Notes: generated by a model from the letters alone, not told the origin. A DNA stretch of 64,000 bases from Thiomicrorhabdus chilensis DSM 12352 (GCF_000483485.1 NZ_KI519609.1:1765460-1829459); one strand, 5' to 3'; shown: positions 28,116-38,594, counted from the stretch's first letter. Numbers and translations are program-made.

Positions 28116-28165
28116 AAAATGAACAGGCCTGGTTGTTTTAAGATTCAACCAGGCCTGTTCATTTT
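28116..28165. terminator. Long inverted repeat terminator containing two CAGGCCTG copies
   Basis: Two perfect 20-nt arms separated by a 10-nt loop, each arm containing a complete CAGGCCTG and an AATGAA/TTCATT flank ending in A4 or T4. It lies about 30 bp after the lon stop, between convergent lon and HDOD genes, and can terminate both. Confidence 0.85.
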
Positions 28166-28233
28166 CAAATGTTAAAAAAGTGTTCTCTGGATGATGCTAT
28201 CCGCAACAAAGAAGTGTCCGAAGAGCCTGATTT

Positions 28234-29067
28234 TCAATCCTTGAACGTATAGGACATCAAAGCGGTACGGATCTCCGTCACCACCTCGGTAGGAATCATC
28301 AACTCCTCAATGCCGTCCATCTCATAACGACGCATTTCATCGCCTCGATACGCCCCCAAAGAGATTTCAGACACGATGGCATTGGCGATTTTGATCATGG
28401 CCACCATGGATCGCACCTTATCGTTTTGAATGCGTGAACAGCTGGCATTGTGATGCAGCATGATGGCGTTGATGATGTCGATCGGCAAATGCCATTTTTT
28501 ACCGATCAACACGCCCAACATGGCGTGATTGGTGTCGTACTCTTTCTCTTCTTTGGCAATGATCGAAATCGGCAAAGAGATGGAGTTTCTGAACAGCGGC
28601 TCATAACGTCGCTCGTTTTTAGTGGCCAACAACAAGGCGCCGGAATTGTGGAAAAGCCCCAACATGTAGGCCTCGTCGCGTGTCACCCCTTCCACCCACT
28701 CGGCAATATCGGCCATGCAGAAAGCCACATCGACACTGTGATCCATGATGTCTTTAAACAGGCCTTTTTTACCGAACATATTTTTCAAGGCCGAGGAGAC
28801 CAGCAGATTATAGATATTATCCAATCCCAATACATTGACGGCGTCGCGGATCGAATGACAAGGCTCCCGAAGTTTCATCACCGGCGAATTGACTATACGC
28901 ATCAACTCACCCGACAAAGTGGTGTTTTTCTCGATGATTTCTGCCACCGTGCTGATGTTGACAAACTTACTTTTGATCTCCTGTTCCAGCTGCAATACTT
29001 CATCCGGCAATTCCGGAATTTTAATTCCACGAATCGCCAACATCGCCTTTTGTAGTTTTTCTTGCAT
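28234..29067 (-). CDS. HDOD domain signalling protein (copy 2)
   Basis: 277 residues, HDOD domain (IPELPDEVLQLEQEI start, INVLG-type helix AVNVLGLDNIYNLLV, YMLGLFHNSGALLL). The HD-like pair is replaced by FHNSG, so a non-enzymatic signalling role is likely. It is divergent from the chemoreceptor gene at 29295, and the shared gap hints at joint control in taxis or motility (inference). Confidence 0.8.
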   Translation of the reverse strand: MQEKLQKAMLAIRGIKIPELPDEVLQLEQEIKSKFVNISTVAEIIEKNTTLSGELMRIVNSPVMKLREPCHSIRDAVNVLGLDNIYNLLVSSALKNMFGKKGLFKDIMDHSVDVAFCMADIAEWVEGVTRDEAYMLGLFHNSGALLLATKNERRYEPLFRNSISLPISIIAKEEKEYDTNHAMLGVLIGKKWHLPIDIINAIMLHHNASCSRIQNDKVRSMVAMIKIANAIVSEISLGAYRGDEMRRYEMDGIEELMIPTEVVTEIRTALMSYTFKD

Positions 29068-29294
29068 AGGTCAGATCATGTATTCAAAAGTTAATGGGGA
29101 GAATTATAAAGCAAACTCATTGTAAAGCACGATAATACGCTCTGCAGGCGCTTTGATAAAGACTTAATTATGCTGGCGTCAATTAAAAAGGATGATGGCC
29201 GCATAAATACATAACGGATTTAATCTGATTGTCACAAAAATTACCTACACTAAAATGCGTTTTTTCATCGACAAACCACAAGGTAATGCACAAT

Positions 29295-31916
29295 ATGCGC
29301 TTATTAGAGAATATTTCCATCCAGAAAAGGTTATGGATCAACTTATTTATCGGTCTAATATTTCTCACAGCCGTATTTCTCTCGGCACGCCTGGCTTTCA
29401 TTGAAGTCAATCAAAGCGCTAACAAATTATCTGACATCCAGAAAAGCCAAACCGTCAAAATCGCCCAATTCCAGACGAAGTTCTCCACAACCTCACTTCA
29501 AATGAACAAATATATCCGCAGTATGAGTCAGGAGGACAATGAAAGCTTCAACCGTCAGATCGATGAATTGAAAGAACTCAACCTCTCCTTAAAATCTTTG
29601 GGGGAAGAACAACAGCCAATCCAACAAGCCGACAGTGAAGAAGGGGCTCTCTCCCCAACAAACACAGACGAAACACAACAGCAAACAGCGCAGGAACAAG
29701 CTGCCGAGTCAACTGCCGAGCCCGCAGAAGAATCAACCGGTCAAGTTGCCGAGAAACAAGACACCCTGCTTGACGTCGATGAAATGGATGTTCTATTGAT
29801 GAACATGAAAAAATCGGCCAACTCTTCGGTATTCCTGAAACAACAGATTGACGAAACCTTGGAATACGGCATCGAACCAAGCGTCGAAAAAATTCAAACA
29901 AACATCAAACAACTCATGGCCATTGAAGACCTTGAAGAAGAAACCAAAGAACAATTCAGTGAAATCTTGCGTCGCCTGGATTCGTCTCAAACGACCTTGT
30001 TCAAAATGCTCTCTTCAGGCGACCTCACCCTGAAAGAAGCCTTCCACAATAAAGGGTTAGGAGATTCCAGCAATGAGCTTTTCGAAGGCTTGAACGAGCG
30101 CTTTTCTGCCGATTTCATCAATCAGGATACCTTTTCGGAAGTCTATTCCGGCTGGGAAGGATATTACGAGTCTTTCAGTGACATGAGAGATTACCTGCGC
30201 ACGGTTTCAATGAACAACCAAAGCATCAACAAGCTTTCGACCCGTGCCAACGAGCTGTTGCACTTGGCCACCCAGAAAATCGACCAGCAGACCAGCGGCC
30301 AGATTGAGGCATTAAACGGACTCAGCGAGTCTAAAACCGCGCAGATCACCATCGGAAGCGCCGTGGCGTTGTTATTCATGCTGCTGTTGAATTTCTTTCT
30401 GGTCAAATCCATTACCACTCCGCTTTCACGAATGAAAAAGCAAGTCATGGACATTGCGGAAAACGGCACTTTCCAGGCTTGGAAAATCCCCTACGGCCGT
30501 AACGAATTGACCGAGATGGGCGCCAGCATCCAGACTTTACTGGACTCGGTCTCCACCGCGACCAGCGAAATCACACAAGTCAGTCAAGCATTAGCCGACG
30601 GTCAATTCTCGGCAAGAATGGTCGGCGAATACAAAGGCGACTTGAACAGTCTTGAAAAATCGTTCAACGGCAGTTTGCAGGGCATAGTCTCGACTTTCCA
30701 GGCTATCAACCAAGCCAGTACGGATTTGGCTCAAGGAAAACTGGATGCCGACATCCAATTAGAAGCCTTCCACGGTGATTACCATCATTTGATGACGAAT
30801 CTGCAACAGGCTATTCAGGTGCAGAAAGAGTCGATCAGTTCCGTTATTCAAGTCATGCAGGGAATGACGCAAGGTGACTTCAGTCAACGTATCGAAATTG
30901 AACTGCCTGGCGAATACACCCGTTTGAAACAATACTTGAACGACTCTCTGGACAGCCTTGAACACTCCATCGACACTAAAAACAACATCCTCGACAATTA
31001 CAAACAGGGTGACTTCTCCTACCAGACCGAAGTGGTCTTCAACGGCAAGCTCAATGAACTCAAAAGCAATATGGATCGCATGGCGTTCAGCATCAGCGAC
31101 ATGCTACATACCGTTAAACAAGCATCATCCGATGCGGTAAACGGCGTAGAAGAAATCAGCACCGGCAATCAAGACTTGAATCGTCGCGTTCAGAATCAGG
31201 CGGCGTCCATCCAGAAAACCAGCCAACACATGGATCAAATGGCGCAAAGTGTCACTCAGTCGCTGCAGCAGGCCAGCGATGTCAACGGCGTCAGCCATGC
31301 GGTCAAACAGACCATTGAACAAGGCAACCGTGTGGTTGCAGAAATGGATCAAGCAATGCAAGGGATTTTCAGTGCCAGCCAGGAAATCGGCGAAATCACC
31401 CAAATCATCGACAGCATCGCTTTCCAGACGAACTTGCTGGCTTTGAATGCGGCCGTAGAGGCGGCGCGTGCCGGTGAAGCCGGGCGCGGCTTTGCGGTAG
31501 TGGCCGGCGAAGTGCGCTCTTTGGCCCAGAAATCGGCGGATGCCGCCAAACAGATCCGCACGGTTTCAGAAAGCAGCATGGAAAAAGTGGAAAGCGGCAT
31601 CAAACTGAGCCGCATGACTACCGAGACGTTTGAAGAGAACAGTAAAGCGATTGAACAGGTTTCATCAATGGTCGCCGAAATGCATGAAAGCCTGCAATTG
31701 CAAACGCACGGCATCCAGGAAGTCAGTCATGCGCTTAATGAAATTGACGATGCCACGCAGCAAAACGCGGCACTGGTCGAAGAGATCGCCACCACCTCGG
31801 CCAATATCATCGATCAGGTTCGCAATCTGGAGGAGTCGGTGAAAACCTTCACAATCCTTGAAGCCAAGAACGACTTTCTGCCGGCCCCATCCGACAGTTC
31901 GGTTTCCGTAGCCTGA
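29295..31916 (+). CDS. Methyl-accepting chemotaxis protein with multiple HAMP units
   Basis: 873 residues from ATG 29295 ([14 protein letters not shown]), about 9 nt after AAGGT; earlier starts lack a ribosome site. An N-terminal membrane helix (about 15-35), a large helical periplasmic domain, a second helix (about 350-375), a run of HAMP-like repeats ([15 protein letters not shown] and [18 protein letters not shown]) and the MCP signalling coiled coil with the canonical hairpin tip ([20 protein letters not shown]). The periplasmic domain contains an acidic, Gln/Thr/Ala-rich low-complexity insertion (about 105-165). There is no C-terminal CheR-binding pentapeptide. Ligand unknown. Confidence 0.9.
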   Translation: MRLLENISIQKRLWINLFIGLIFLTAVFLSARLAFIEVNQSANKLSDIQKSQTVKIAQFQTKFSTTSLQMNKYIRSMSQEDNESFNRQIDELKELNLSLKSLGEEQQPIQQADSEEGALSPTNTDETQQQTAQEQAAESTAEPAEESTGQVAEKQDTLLDVDEMDVLLMNMKKSANSSVFLKQQIDETLEYGIEPSVEKIQTNIKQLMAIEDLEEETKEQFSEILRRLDSSQTTLFKMLSSGDLTLKEAFHNKGLGDSSNELFEGLNERFSADFINQDTFSEVYSGWEGYYESFSDMRDYLRTVSMNNQSINKLSTRANELLHLATQKIDQQTSGQIEALNGLSESKTAQITIGSAVALLFMLLLNFFLVKSITTPLSRMKKQVMDIAENGTFQAWKIPYGRNELTEMGASIQTLLDSVSTATSEITQVSQALADGQFSARMVGEYKGDLNSLEKSFNGSLQGIVSTFQAINQASTDLAQGKLDADIQLEAFHGDYHHLMTNLQQAIQVQKESISSVIQVMQGMTQGDFSQRIEIELPGEYTRLKQYLNDSLDSLEHSIDTKNNILDNYKQGDFSYQTEVVFNGKLNELKSNMDRMAFSISDMLHTVKQASSDAVNGVEEISTGNQDLNRRVQNQAASIQKTSQHMDQMAQSVTQSLQQASDVNGVSHAVKQTIEQGNRVVAEMDQAMQGIFSASQEIGEITQIIDSIAFQTNLLALNAAVEAARAGEAGRGFAVVAGEVRSLAQKSADAAKQIRTVSESSMEKVESGIKLSRMTTETFEENSKAIEQVSSMVAEMHESLQLQTHGIQEVSHALNEIDDATQQNAALVEEIATTSANIIDQVRNLEESVKTFTILEAKNDFLPAPSDSSVSVA

Positions 31917-31938
31917 TTGGGTCACTTTGCTAACTGGG

Positions 31939-32649
31939 CTAAGCGCCTGAATCAGCCGTTTTATTCATTTGAGAGGCCGCGCTTGACGGCAAGGCCTTCT
32001 CGATCAATGGCCAAACCCGTTGCAAAATCAAAGGCTGGGCATCCGCATTAGGATGTAAACCATCAAACTGCATCAAGTCCGGGTCCAAAGCCACCGTTTC
32101 AATGAAAAACGGATCAAAAACAAGCTGATTGCGTTGCGCCAAACTCTGATACATCAGTTGCAACTGGCGATCATAGGCCGGACCGTAATTGGTTGGCAAA
32201 CGGATTCCCAGCAACACCACCCTGCATTGGGGCTTGGCCGTTTGGCATAAATCAATCATGACCTGCAGGTTCTGTTGGCTGACCTGCAAATTCTGCCCTC
32301 GCAAAGCATCATTGGCGCCCAATTCCAAAATCAGCACGTTTGGTTGATGCGTTTTCAGCAATGCCGGCAGACGCTGTTTGCCACCCGAGGTGGTCTCCCC
32401 GCTGATGCTGGCATTGATGACATTAAGCTGAGGCCGTTTGCTTTGCATTAATGCGACCCAACCCAAATCCTGATCCATGCCATAAGCGGCACTGAGACTG
32501 TCACCAAACACCAGTAAAACCGGCTTTTCAGATAGCACAGATGCGTCTTGCGAATTCGCCACGCTTAGACTAGGATAAAGGTTGATTCCCATCCCTAAAA
32601 ACAGCCAGAGAATATGACCTCTCCAAGCCCAAAAATTTCGACCTTTCAC
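31939..32649 (-). CDS. tesA: Periplasmic SGNH/GDSL esterase, TesA-like
   Basis: 236 residues. A GTG start, signal-peptide-like N-terminus (core [11 protein letters not shown]) and then the SGNH blocks: GDSLSAAYG (catalytic Ser), GETTSGG, ELGANDALRG and DGLHPNADAQ (Asp/His). TesA acts as thioesterase/lysophospholipase/arylesterase in the periplasm. It is divergent from the ybbA-like gene, and the two starts overlap by 36 bp if both are right; the same three-gene arrangement exists in E. coli (tesA, ybbA, ybbP). Confidence 0.85.
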   Translation of the reverse strand: MKGRNFWAWRGHILWLFLGMGINLYPSLSVANSQDASVLSEKPVLLVFGDSLSAAYGMDQDLGWVALMQSKRPQLNVINASISGETTSGGKQRLPALLKTHQPNVLILELGANDALRGQNLQVSQQNLQVMIDLCQTAKPQCRVVLLGIRLPTNYGPAYDRQLQLMYQSLAQRNQLVFDPFFIETVALDPDLMQFDGLHPNADAQPLILQRVWPLIEKALPSSAASQMNKTADSGA

Positions 32650-33357
32650 TCAGCCAACGCTCCTGTTATTGAACTGCAAAATGTGCATTATCAGATTCCA
32701 TCCGATCAAACCCTATTGGATATCATAAAAGCCTGCAACCTGAGTGTCCAGTCTGAAGAAACCGTGGCCATAGTCGGTCGTTCCGGCTCCGGAAAATCAA
32801 CTCTACTGGCTTTGATGGCCGGGCTTGAAAAACCGACAAATGGCCAAATTCGTTTGCTGGGCCAATCTCTGGAAACCTGTTCGGAAGATGAGCGAGCCCA
32901 GATTCGCGCGCAACAGGTAGGCTTTATTTTCCAGAACTTTCAATTAATGCCGAGCATGACCGCACTTGAAAACATTCTGATGCCACTCGAGTTGTTTGAT
33001 CTGCCCGATGCCAAACAAAAAGCGAAGCAAGCGCTTGAGCAGGTCGGCCTTAGCCACCGCGCAAACCACAGGCCTGCCGAACTTTCCGGAGGTGAACAAC
33101 AACGCGTGGCGATTGCCCGAGCCTTCGTCACCGAACCCAAGGTTTTGTTTGCCGACGAACCGACCGGCAACCTGGATGAGGAGACCGCTTTGCAGATTCA
33201 AGGCCTGTTGTTCGACCTCAACCGCAACCTCAACACCACCTTGATTCTGGTGACGCATGACTCGCAATTCGCCAACCGGTGCGACCGGGTTTTACATTTA
33301 ACCCAGGGTCACCTCAGTGAATCGGCTTCTTCCGGGACGGAAATCGACCATGCGTGA
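32614..33357 (+). CDS. ybbA: ABC transporter ATP-binding protein, YbbA-like
   Basis: 247 residues: Walker [10 protein letters not shown] near 54-62, signature LSGGEQQR, Walker [13 protein letters not shown] and the His switch LVTHDS. It belongs to the LolD/MacB class that powers FtsX-like permeases. It overlaps the ybbP-like permease gene by 8 nt and is divergent from tesA. Role probably in extracting or moving envelope lipids or hydrophobic compounds, by analogy only. Confidence 0.9.
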   Translation: MTSPSPKISTFHSANAPVIELQNVHYQIPSDQTLLDIIKACNLSVQSEETVAIVGRSGSGKSTLLALMAGLEKPTNGQIRLLGQSLETCSEDERAQIRAQQVGFIFQNFQLMPSMTALENILMPLELFDLPDAKQKAKQALEQVGLSHRANHRPAELSGGEQQRVAIARAFVTEPKVLFADEPTGNLDEETALQIQGLLFDLNRNLNTTLILVTHDSQFANRCDRVLHLTQGHLSESASSGTEIDHA

Positions 33358-35899
33358 ATTCTTTGAAGACAGCCGGACCGCTTCCAAATGGTTTTTCCGC
33401 AGTCTCAAAAAAGGCGATTGGGTCTGGTTGATTCTGGCGGTCATCATCGCCAGCACCACCGTGACTCTGGTCAAGCAATTGGGCGAAACCGTGCAACAGA
33501 GCATGTTACGCAAAGCGGCCGAATCTCTGGGCGCGGATTTGGTGATCCGCAGCAGCCGTCCCATAGAAGCTCAATGGCAAGAGCATGCCCATGAGTTGGG
33601 TTTGAAGAGTGCGCAGACCACTTCGGTGGTGACCATGGCGCTGGCCAATAACAATTTCCAGCTGGTGCAGCTTAAGGCCATTTCCGCCGATTACCCGCTT
33701 AGAGGACAGATCGAATCGGCATCCGAACAACCGCTTCAACCTTTGATCCCATCTACGTCTAAACCGCTAACCCCCAATCGCATCTGGGTAGAGCCCAAGC
33801 TTTTGAGCCTGATGCAAATCAGTCAGAAGGACACAGTCACCCTCGGTAATCTGGATTTTCAAATCGCCGGCAGTGTGCTTAACAAACAGGGCATCGGCCC
33901 GATGGGCGGATTTGCCCCACAGGTCCTGATGTCCGAACAACGTTTGGCGCAAACCGGGTTAATTGGCCCCGGAAGCCGAGTAACCTACGAACTGCAGGTG
34001 GCAGGATCGGCCAATCAAATCAAGCAGTTTTCAGAACAGCTGAGCAAACAGAACAACCCGCACTGGCAGATTTTGTCAGCCCAGGCCCCGACCGAAGACT
34101 TAGCGCAATCACTGGATACCGCTTGGCTGTTCCTTGATCTTTCCGCCCTGTCTGCGGTGTTGGTCGCGGGCATGTCGATATTGATCGCCAGCCGCTTCTA
34201 TCTGAATCGATGGCAAAGCAGCATGGCCCTGTTAAGGGCGCTCGGTGCCAGCAATGCCAAAATGCAACGTCTGTTTGCGATGCAATTGAGCTGGATTGCC
34301 CTGTTCAGCAGCAGTATCGGCATTCTCATTGGCTACGGGCTTTTCTGGTTGTTACTGCCCGTCATTGGCCATTACTTTCAACCCTTAGTGGTGCCCAGCG
34401 CGATGCCCGCCATGGTGACCGGTTTTATCAGCGGCTTGTTGGTCTTATGGAGCTTTGCCTGGCAGGCGTTCCAAACCGCCGTAAAAACCTCCCCCATGCA
34501 AGTGCTGAAGTCGGTGCCCAGAACCCCCAACGGCATCCACTGGTTCATCAGCTTTGCACTGCTACTGGGATTGATCAGTCTCATGTTAGGACTGGATTCC
34601 CTGAGCTGGATTTTGGCAGGCTTGGTTGTCATCAGTCTAGCCCTGCTAGGGAGTGCAATCGGCCTGCTCAAACTGATGGCCATTTGGCAGGTAAACAGTC
34701 GCGGCTGGTTGCGCATCGCCCTATCCAACCTGCTCAAAGAATCCGGACTGGTCAAGATTCAATTGGTGTCGGTAGGCATGGTGCTGTTTGTGCTGATGTT
34801 GATGACCTTTGTGCGTCAGGATCTGCTGCAAAACTGGCAGGCCTCCCTTCCTGCCAACACCCCTAATACCTTTGTGATGAACATACAGCCGGAGCAGAAA
34901 GACGCGGTGCAGTCGATTCTGGCCGAAAAACAGCTCTCTCCCCAACTGGTGCCGATGGTGCGCGGTCGGCTCACCGCCATCAACCAAACCGCCCTATTAG
35001 CCAACCAACAGAGCGAAGACCGAGCACGCCGCATGCTGGAGCGCGAAGCCAATGTGGCCATCTTGAAAGAAATACCGTCTCACAACGAGGTGTTGGCAAA
35101 CTGGGATAAGCCACTTGACTATCCCAGGGTATCGGTTGAGGAAGGCATGGCCGAACTTTTCAATATTCAGCTTGGCGATGTGCTGACCTTCAATTTTGCC
35201 GGACAAGCTTGGCAATACCAGGTGAACTCTCTGCGCAAAGTCGAATGGCAAAGTTTTCAGCTAAACTTTTTCTTCATTTTGGAACCGGTAGAGGACCGGG
35301 CCTTGCCAATTTCATACATCGGAAACTTTTATTTGGCCGATGAAGCGGCCGCTTCCGACAAGCCCGCTGCCAGAGAAGATGCCAGCGCCCTCACCTCAAA
35401 CCCCGCTGCGCAATTGACCAGACAACTGGCGCAGGCCACACCCGGCGTATTGTTGATTGATGTGCGCCAGATCATGCAGCAGATTCAGGAGATCATGAGA
35501 CAAGCCAGCTGGGCGGTTTCGGGGCTTTATGGTTTTACCCTGCTGGCCAGTATCGGCGTGCTCTTTACCGCCACGCTCGCCAGTCAGCAGGCGCGCATTC
35601 AGAGTTGGCTGTTGCTTAGAACGCTGGGCGCGAGAACCCGTGAAATCGTCAAGATCGGCTTGACCGAATTTGTATTATTAGGCGGTTTGGCAGGTTTATT
35701 AGCAGCCAGTTTTGCGCAATTGGCGAGTCTGTTGATCAGTCACTTCCTGCTCAAAACCGAACCGAGTCTCGACCTGAACTTGTGGCTGTTGAGTATTGTC
35801 AGTGGTAGCGGATTGCTGCTTTTGATTGGATTGGCCACTCAATACAGTTTTTTAAGAAAAAGCCCGCAACAGCTCAAACTGTACTTGAATACGCACTGA
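33350..35899 (+). CDS. ybbP: ABC transporter permease, YbbP-like (FtsX type)
   Basis: 849 residues from ATG 33350 (MREFFEDS), overlapping ybbA by 8 nt. It has an N-terminal helix (about 25-45), a periplasmic MacB-like domain, FtsX domains with helices near 275-460 and a second periplasmic domain before the last four helices (about 720-845). This duplicated FtsX layout fits YbbP. Ends before a palindromic terminator. Confidence 0.88.
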   Translation: MREFFEDSRTASKWFFRSLKKGDWVWLILAVIIASTTVTLVKQLGETVQQSMLRKAAESLGADLVIRSSRPIEAQWQEHAHELGLKSAQTTSVVTMALANNNFQLVQLKAISADYPLRGQIESASEQPLQPLIPSTSKPLTPNRIWVEPKLLSLMQISQKDTVTLGNLDFQIAGSVLNKQGIGPMGGFAPQVLMSEQRLAQTGLIGPGSRVTYELQVAGSANQIKQFSEQLSKQNNPHWQILSAQAPTEDLAQSLDTAWLFLDLSALSAVLVAGMSILIASRFYLNRWQSSMALLRALGASNAKMQRLFAMQLSWIALFSSSIGILIGYGLFWLLLPVIGHYFQPLVVPSAMPAMVTGFISGLLVLWSFAWQAFQTAVKTSPMQVLKSVPRTPNGIHWFISFALLLGLISLMLGLDSLSWILAGLVVISLALLGSAIGLLKLMAIWQVNSRGWLRIALSNLLKESGLVKIQLVSVGMVLFVLMLMTFVRQDLLQNWQASLPANTPNTFVMNIQPEQKDAVQSILAEKQLSPQLVPMVRGRLTAINQTALLANQQSEDRARRMLEREANVAILKEIPSHNEVLANWDKPLDYPRVSVEEGMAELFNIQLGDVLTFNFAGQAWQYQVNSLRKVEWQSFQLNFFFILEPVEDRALPISYIGNFYLADEAAASDKPAAREDASALTSNPAAQLTRQLAQATPGVLLIDVRQIMQQIQEIMRQASWAVSGLYGFTLLASIGVLFTATLASQQARIQSWLLLRTLGARTREIVKIGLTEFVLLGGLAGLLAASFAQLASLLISHFLLKTEPSLDLNLWLLSIVSGSGLLLLIGLATQYSFLRKSPQQLKLYLNTH

Positions 35900-35981
35900 C
35901 GTGGATAAACAGAAAAGATATGTTCGTGTTTGAAAATCTGGCAAAGACTCTCAAGACTTAATACTGCTTAAGAGCGCTTAC

Positions 35982-36007
35982 CAAAATGGGCAGGCCTGCC
36001 CATTTTG
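35982..36007. terminator. Perfect 26-bp palindrome (CAGGCCTG core)
   Basis: CAAAATGGGCAGG and its complement, between the convergent ybbP and DUF3087 genes. The A4 and T4 runs near its ends suit weak bidirectional termination. Same family as 6702-6743 and 28116-28165. Confidence 0.75.
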
Positions 36008-36018
36008 ACAGGATGCTT

Positions 36019-36549
36019 TCAATCGTTGTTTTGATTGGGATAGGGCTCAACCCATGACGGGTCAAAAGAAGTCTGTTGCAAATCCATCTCAAGGGCTTCC
36101 ATCTTCGACTCCAACGCGTGCTTTTCGGCCACCAGGTCGATCAAGGCGCTGCTGTTGTCTTCCAAACGGTGCATTTGCTCCAAACCCAGATGATAAAAGC
36201 GCAAAATCTTCATCGCCTGCTCATCGCCCTGCTCAACCGCTTCCTGAATCGGACGCAAGCGGTTGGTGATCTGCATCAAATTGCGCTTTAATCGCCACGC
36301 GTACATCGCCTCTTTCATCCACGGCTTATCTTTAAAGAAGCCTTTGACAATAAAGCCGGTGATCACCAGTCCGACAAACGCACCGATGAAGTTCAGTACA
36401 ATCAGATTATTGGAATATTCACCAAACCAATTCACAAACAGACGCGCGGTGACCAGCCCGATTACAATGAACATCGCCATTACAATCAGGGTCGATTTAC
36501 GGGTTTGGGCTCGATAAAATTTGGGATCAATGGATTCAAGTTCAAACAT
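36019..36549 (-). CDS. DUF3087 membrane protein
   Basis: 176 residues: two membrane helices (about 20-42 and 50-70), then a cytoplasmic helical tail with the YAWRLKRNL and ILRFYHLGLEQMHRLEDNS segments characteristic of DUF3087, and a coiled coil near 140-165. Function unknown. It borders the tRNA-Pro integrative element. Confidence 0.75.
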   Translation of the reverse strand: MFELESIDPKFYRAQTRKSTLIVMAMFIVIGLVTARLFVNWFGEYSNNLIVLNFIGAFVGLVITGFIVKGFFKDKPWMKEAMYAWRLKRNLMQITNRLRPIQEAVEQGDEQAMKILRFYHLGLEQMHRLEDNSSALIDLVAEKHALESKMEALEMDLQQTSFDPSWVEPYPNQNND

Positions 36550-36695
36550 TTCTGGCTCTCATTAACGTGAATTATCTACCCTGGATGGAAACCACGGCAC
36601 GGAGCAATATATTACCACTCAACCCAAGAACAACAAGTAAGAAAACAAAACCAAAAAGTAAGACTGAAACTGCGGAGTGTCATGGACACAAAAAG

Positions 36696-36721
36696 AAATG
36701 GTCGGAGTGACAGGATTTGAA
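36696..36721. repeat. Left attachment site copy
   Basis: Identical to 41402-41427, covering the CCA end through the T-arm of tRNA-Pro. After the 26 identical bases, four mismatches are followed by a further match (CGACC, to 36730), so the element's own site resembles the tRNA a little further. Confidence 0.88.
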
Positions 36722-36761
36722 AAAACGACCAAATAAGAGATAACCCCCTAACACACTTGAA

Positions 36762-36781
36762 ATAATGGTTTCTTCCATTAT
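36762..36781. promoter_or_regulatory. Inverted repeat upstream of the integrase
   Basis: ATAATGG and CCATTAT with a 6-nt spacer, just before the arm-type iterons and about 30 bp before the integrase start. It may be a regulator or excision-factor site. Confidence 0.4.
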
Positions 36782-36784
36782 GAT

Positions 36785-36806
36785 ACCTAGTTACAACCTA
36801 GTTACA
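36785..36806 (+). repeat. Two 11-bp iterons, left end (likely integrase arm sites)
   Basis: Two tandem perfect copies of ACCTAGTTACA directly before the integrase gene. Three copies in the same orientation occur at the other end of the element (41316-41348). Same-orientation short repeats inside both ends are typical of arm-type sites bound by the N-terminal domain of tyrosine recombinases. Confidence 0.65.
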
Positions 36807-36810
36807 TTAG

Positions 36811-38112
36811 ATGATAATCATGTCTAAAAACCCCAGACACTTAACTAAACAATTCAATACTTGGACATACCAAAGAAGAGTACCTAAGGAACTCAAAGAA
36901 CACCCCCTATTCATTGGTATGACGACTATACGTAAATCTTTAAAAACTGACTCACTTCAAGTAGCTCTTAAGTTAAGAGATGAAGAAGATGCAAAACTTG
37001 AAGCCTTAATTAATGGCGACCTAATAGTAACGACAGAGCAAATATACCAAGAGCTAGTTGACCAGATGGGTCCTCCTTTAGCTCCAAAATCAGAAGAAGA
37101 CAAATCTAACTTAAGACATATCGTTGACACAATGAGAGATAAGTATCGCATTGGTAATACGTTGCATGAAGACTATAAAAAAGATGCCGAGCTTATGGCT
37201 TTTTCAAACTATATTAATCGAATGGAAGGCGACAATAAACACCCTATCGATGCGACATTAAAACAGGCGTTACAGCTCACAAAAACCAAAGCTACCAAAG
37301 ATGGCCGCGCTCCAAGGTATATCAATAGCTATGACAATGTTGTCTCAAAGTTTTTAAACTTTCTCCAATTGCCTGACATAGGATTAAATTGGATAGATAC
37401 TACTATGGTCGATGAATACATTGAACACAGGTTGGAAGCGGTCTCTAGTAAAACGACTAAGAATGACATAACCACTCTTTCAGCGATATTTAAGACTGCT
37501 AAAAGAAAACGAATGGTTGATACAGACAATCCATTCACTCATACAGGAATATCTACAAAAAACAAGAAAATCAGGCAGGCATTCAGTGTATCAGAAGCCA
37601 GAAAGATTCTTGAAGGGCTACCTGAAAGATTCAAGTTGGCTTGGACTATTACCTATTACACGGGGGTGCGCAGAGACGAGCTGTTCAAACTAAACTCTTC
37701 AAGTATAGTCAACATGGAATCTCAAAACGGGAATATCAAATGCTTTTCAATAGCACCCGATGGAGACGGGAAAACTGAAAGTGCAACTAGGTTTATACCT
37801 ATCCACCCCGACCTAGAACCCCTTTTGGATAATTTCTCAGGTTTTGACTTCAAGCCTAATACTTTCAGCACTCACAGGCTGACTGTAACTAAAGAAATAT
37901 TCGGTGAAGAGTTTGCTGAGTCCCATACACTGCACAGCTTAAGGCATACTTTTAGCACAACTCTACATAACCATTTTCCAGAACAGCCACAAGTAGTAGA
38001 TTGGCTCACAGGACATAACCGCACCTTAACGACTGAAAGCTATCAGACGTACTTCCATGGGTATGGTCTAGACAAACTTTATGATGCAATTAAAGTCCTA
38101 CCTAAGCTATAA
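36811..38112 (+). CDS. int: Tyrosine recombinase / integrase
   Basis: 433 residues. The N-terminal segment (NTWTYQRRVPKEL and RKSLKTDSLQVAL) is the short arm-binding type found before many phage-like integrases, followed by a core-binding domain (about 145-240) and the catalytic domain. The catalytic set is present: Arg287 (TGVRRDEL), His375-x2-Arg378 (HSLRHTF), His402 (TGH) and Tyr411. It should integrate and excise the element at the tRNA-Pro 3' end. ATG 36820 is an alternative start; neither has a clear ribosome site. Confidence 0.92.
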   Translation: MIIMSKNPRHLTKQFNTWTYQRRVPKELKEHPLFIGMTTIRKSLKTDSLQVALKLRDEEDAKLEALINGDLIVTTEQIYQELVDQMGPPLAPKSEEDKSNLRHIVDTMRDKYRIGNTLHEDYKKDAELMAFSNYINRMEGDNKHPIDATLKQALQLTKTKATKDGRAPRYINSYDNVVSKFLNFLQLPDIGLNWIDTTMVDEYIEHRLEAVSSKTTKNDITTLSAIFKTAKRKRMVDTDNPFTHTGISTKNKKIRQAFSVSEARKILEGLPERFKLAWTITYYTGVRRDELFKLNSSSIVNMESQNGNIKCFSIAPDGDGKTESATRFIPIHPDLEPLLDNFSGFDFKPNTFSTHRLTVTKEIFGEEFAESHTLHSLRHTFSTTLHNHFPEQPQVVDWLTGHNRTLTTESYQTYFHGYGLDKLYDAIKVLPKL

Positions 38113-38139
38113 AAACTTGTTACTTTAGCTCAACAATTA

Positions 38140-38370
38140 TCATTTTCGGGCAAGACTATTACACTCATACGATTCAGGGTTGAGACCACGTCTTCTAAGT
38201 TCAATGCGTGCTTCTTCTCTGCTCTTGTACTCTCCCGTTAATATTTCATAGGGAGCTAAGGGGCCATTTGCATGACTGCATAAATTACTTACAGATTGCT
38301 TCTCAGGGCTGTATGCGCAAGCGCTAAGGAAAAGGGTTGTTAATGAAAGAATACTTAATCGAATAATCAT
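38140..38370 (-). CDS. Small predicted lipoprotein (76 aa)
   Basis: A signal peptide with lipobox LSAC (Cys18) and a mature part ending in GEYKSREEARIELRRRGL, containing three further cysteines in the mature chain. It lies convergent with the integrase inside the element. No family recognised; the short helix-rich tail resembles small exclusion or cell-surface proteins only in size. The ribosome site is weak. Confidence 0.5.
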   Translation of the reverse strand: MIIRLSILSLTTLFLSACAYSPEKQSVSNLCSHANGPLAPYEILTGEYKSREEARIELRRRGLNPESYECNSLARK

Positions 38371-38594
38371 TTTTTTATGAATAATATAGTGGATGTAATT
38401 AATTTTAAAATCAAAATACTACAACAACAACGACCACGACTGCAACCCTTTAACCTTTTTTTGAAACAGTCTTATAGCTAACCCCATGGGGGTCAATTTA
38501 AACCTAGGAGTCCCATAATTAAGCCCTTTATAACATTCACAACGTACATAGTCTTATGTTATATTAATTTTAAGCTGAAGAAGGAGACCTAGTT
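38371..38594. other. Non-coding region with divergent promoters
   Basis: 224 bp between the lipoprotein and the serine recombinase. It holds a CCCCATGGGG palindrome (38482-38491), and a candidate promoter for the recombinase: TTCACA (38536-38541) and TATATT (38560-38565), spacing 18. The ribosome site GGAG at 38583 precedes the recombinase ATG, and ACCTAGTTA at 38587-38595 matches 9 of 11 bases of the element's end iterons. Confidence 0.5.

Noticed and set aside
29240-29285. Sigma-28-type promoter before the chemoreceptor
   Set aside because: A TAAA followed by a weak GACAAACC-type element matches the consensus poorly, so it is not reported.
29229-29294. Longer start for the chemoreceptor
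   Set aside because: Residues before MRLLEN are unlike MCP N-termini and the ribosome site is placed for ATG 29295.
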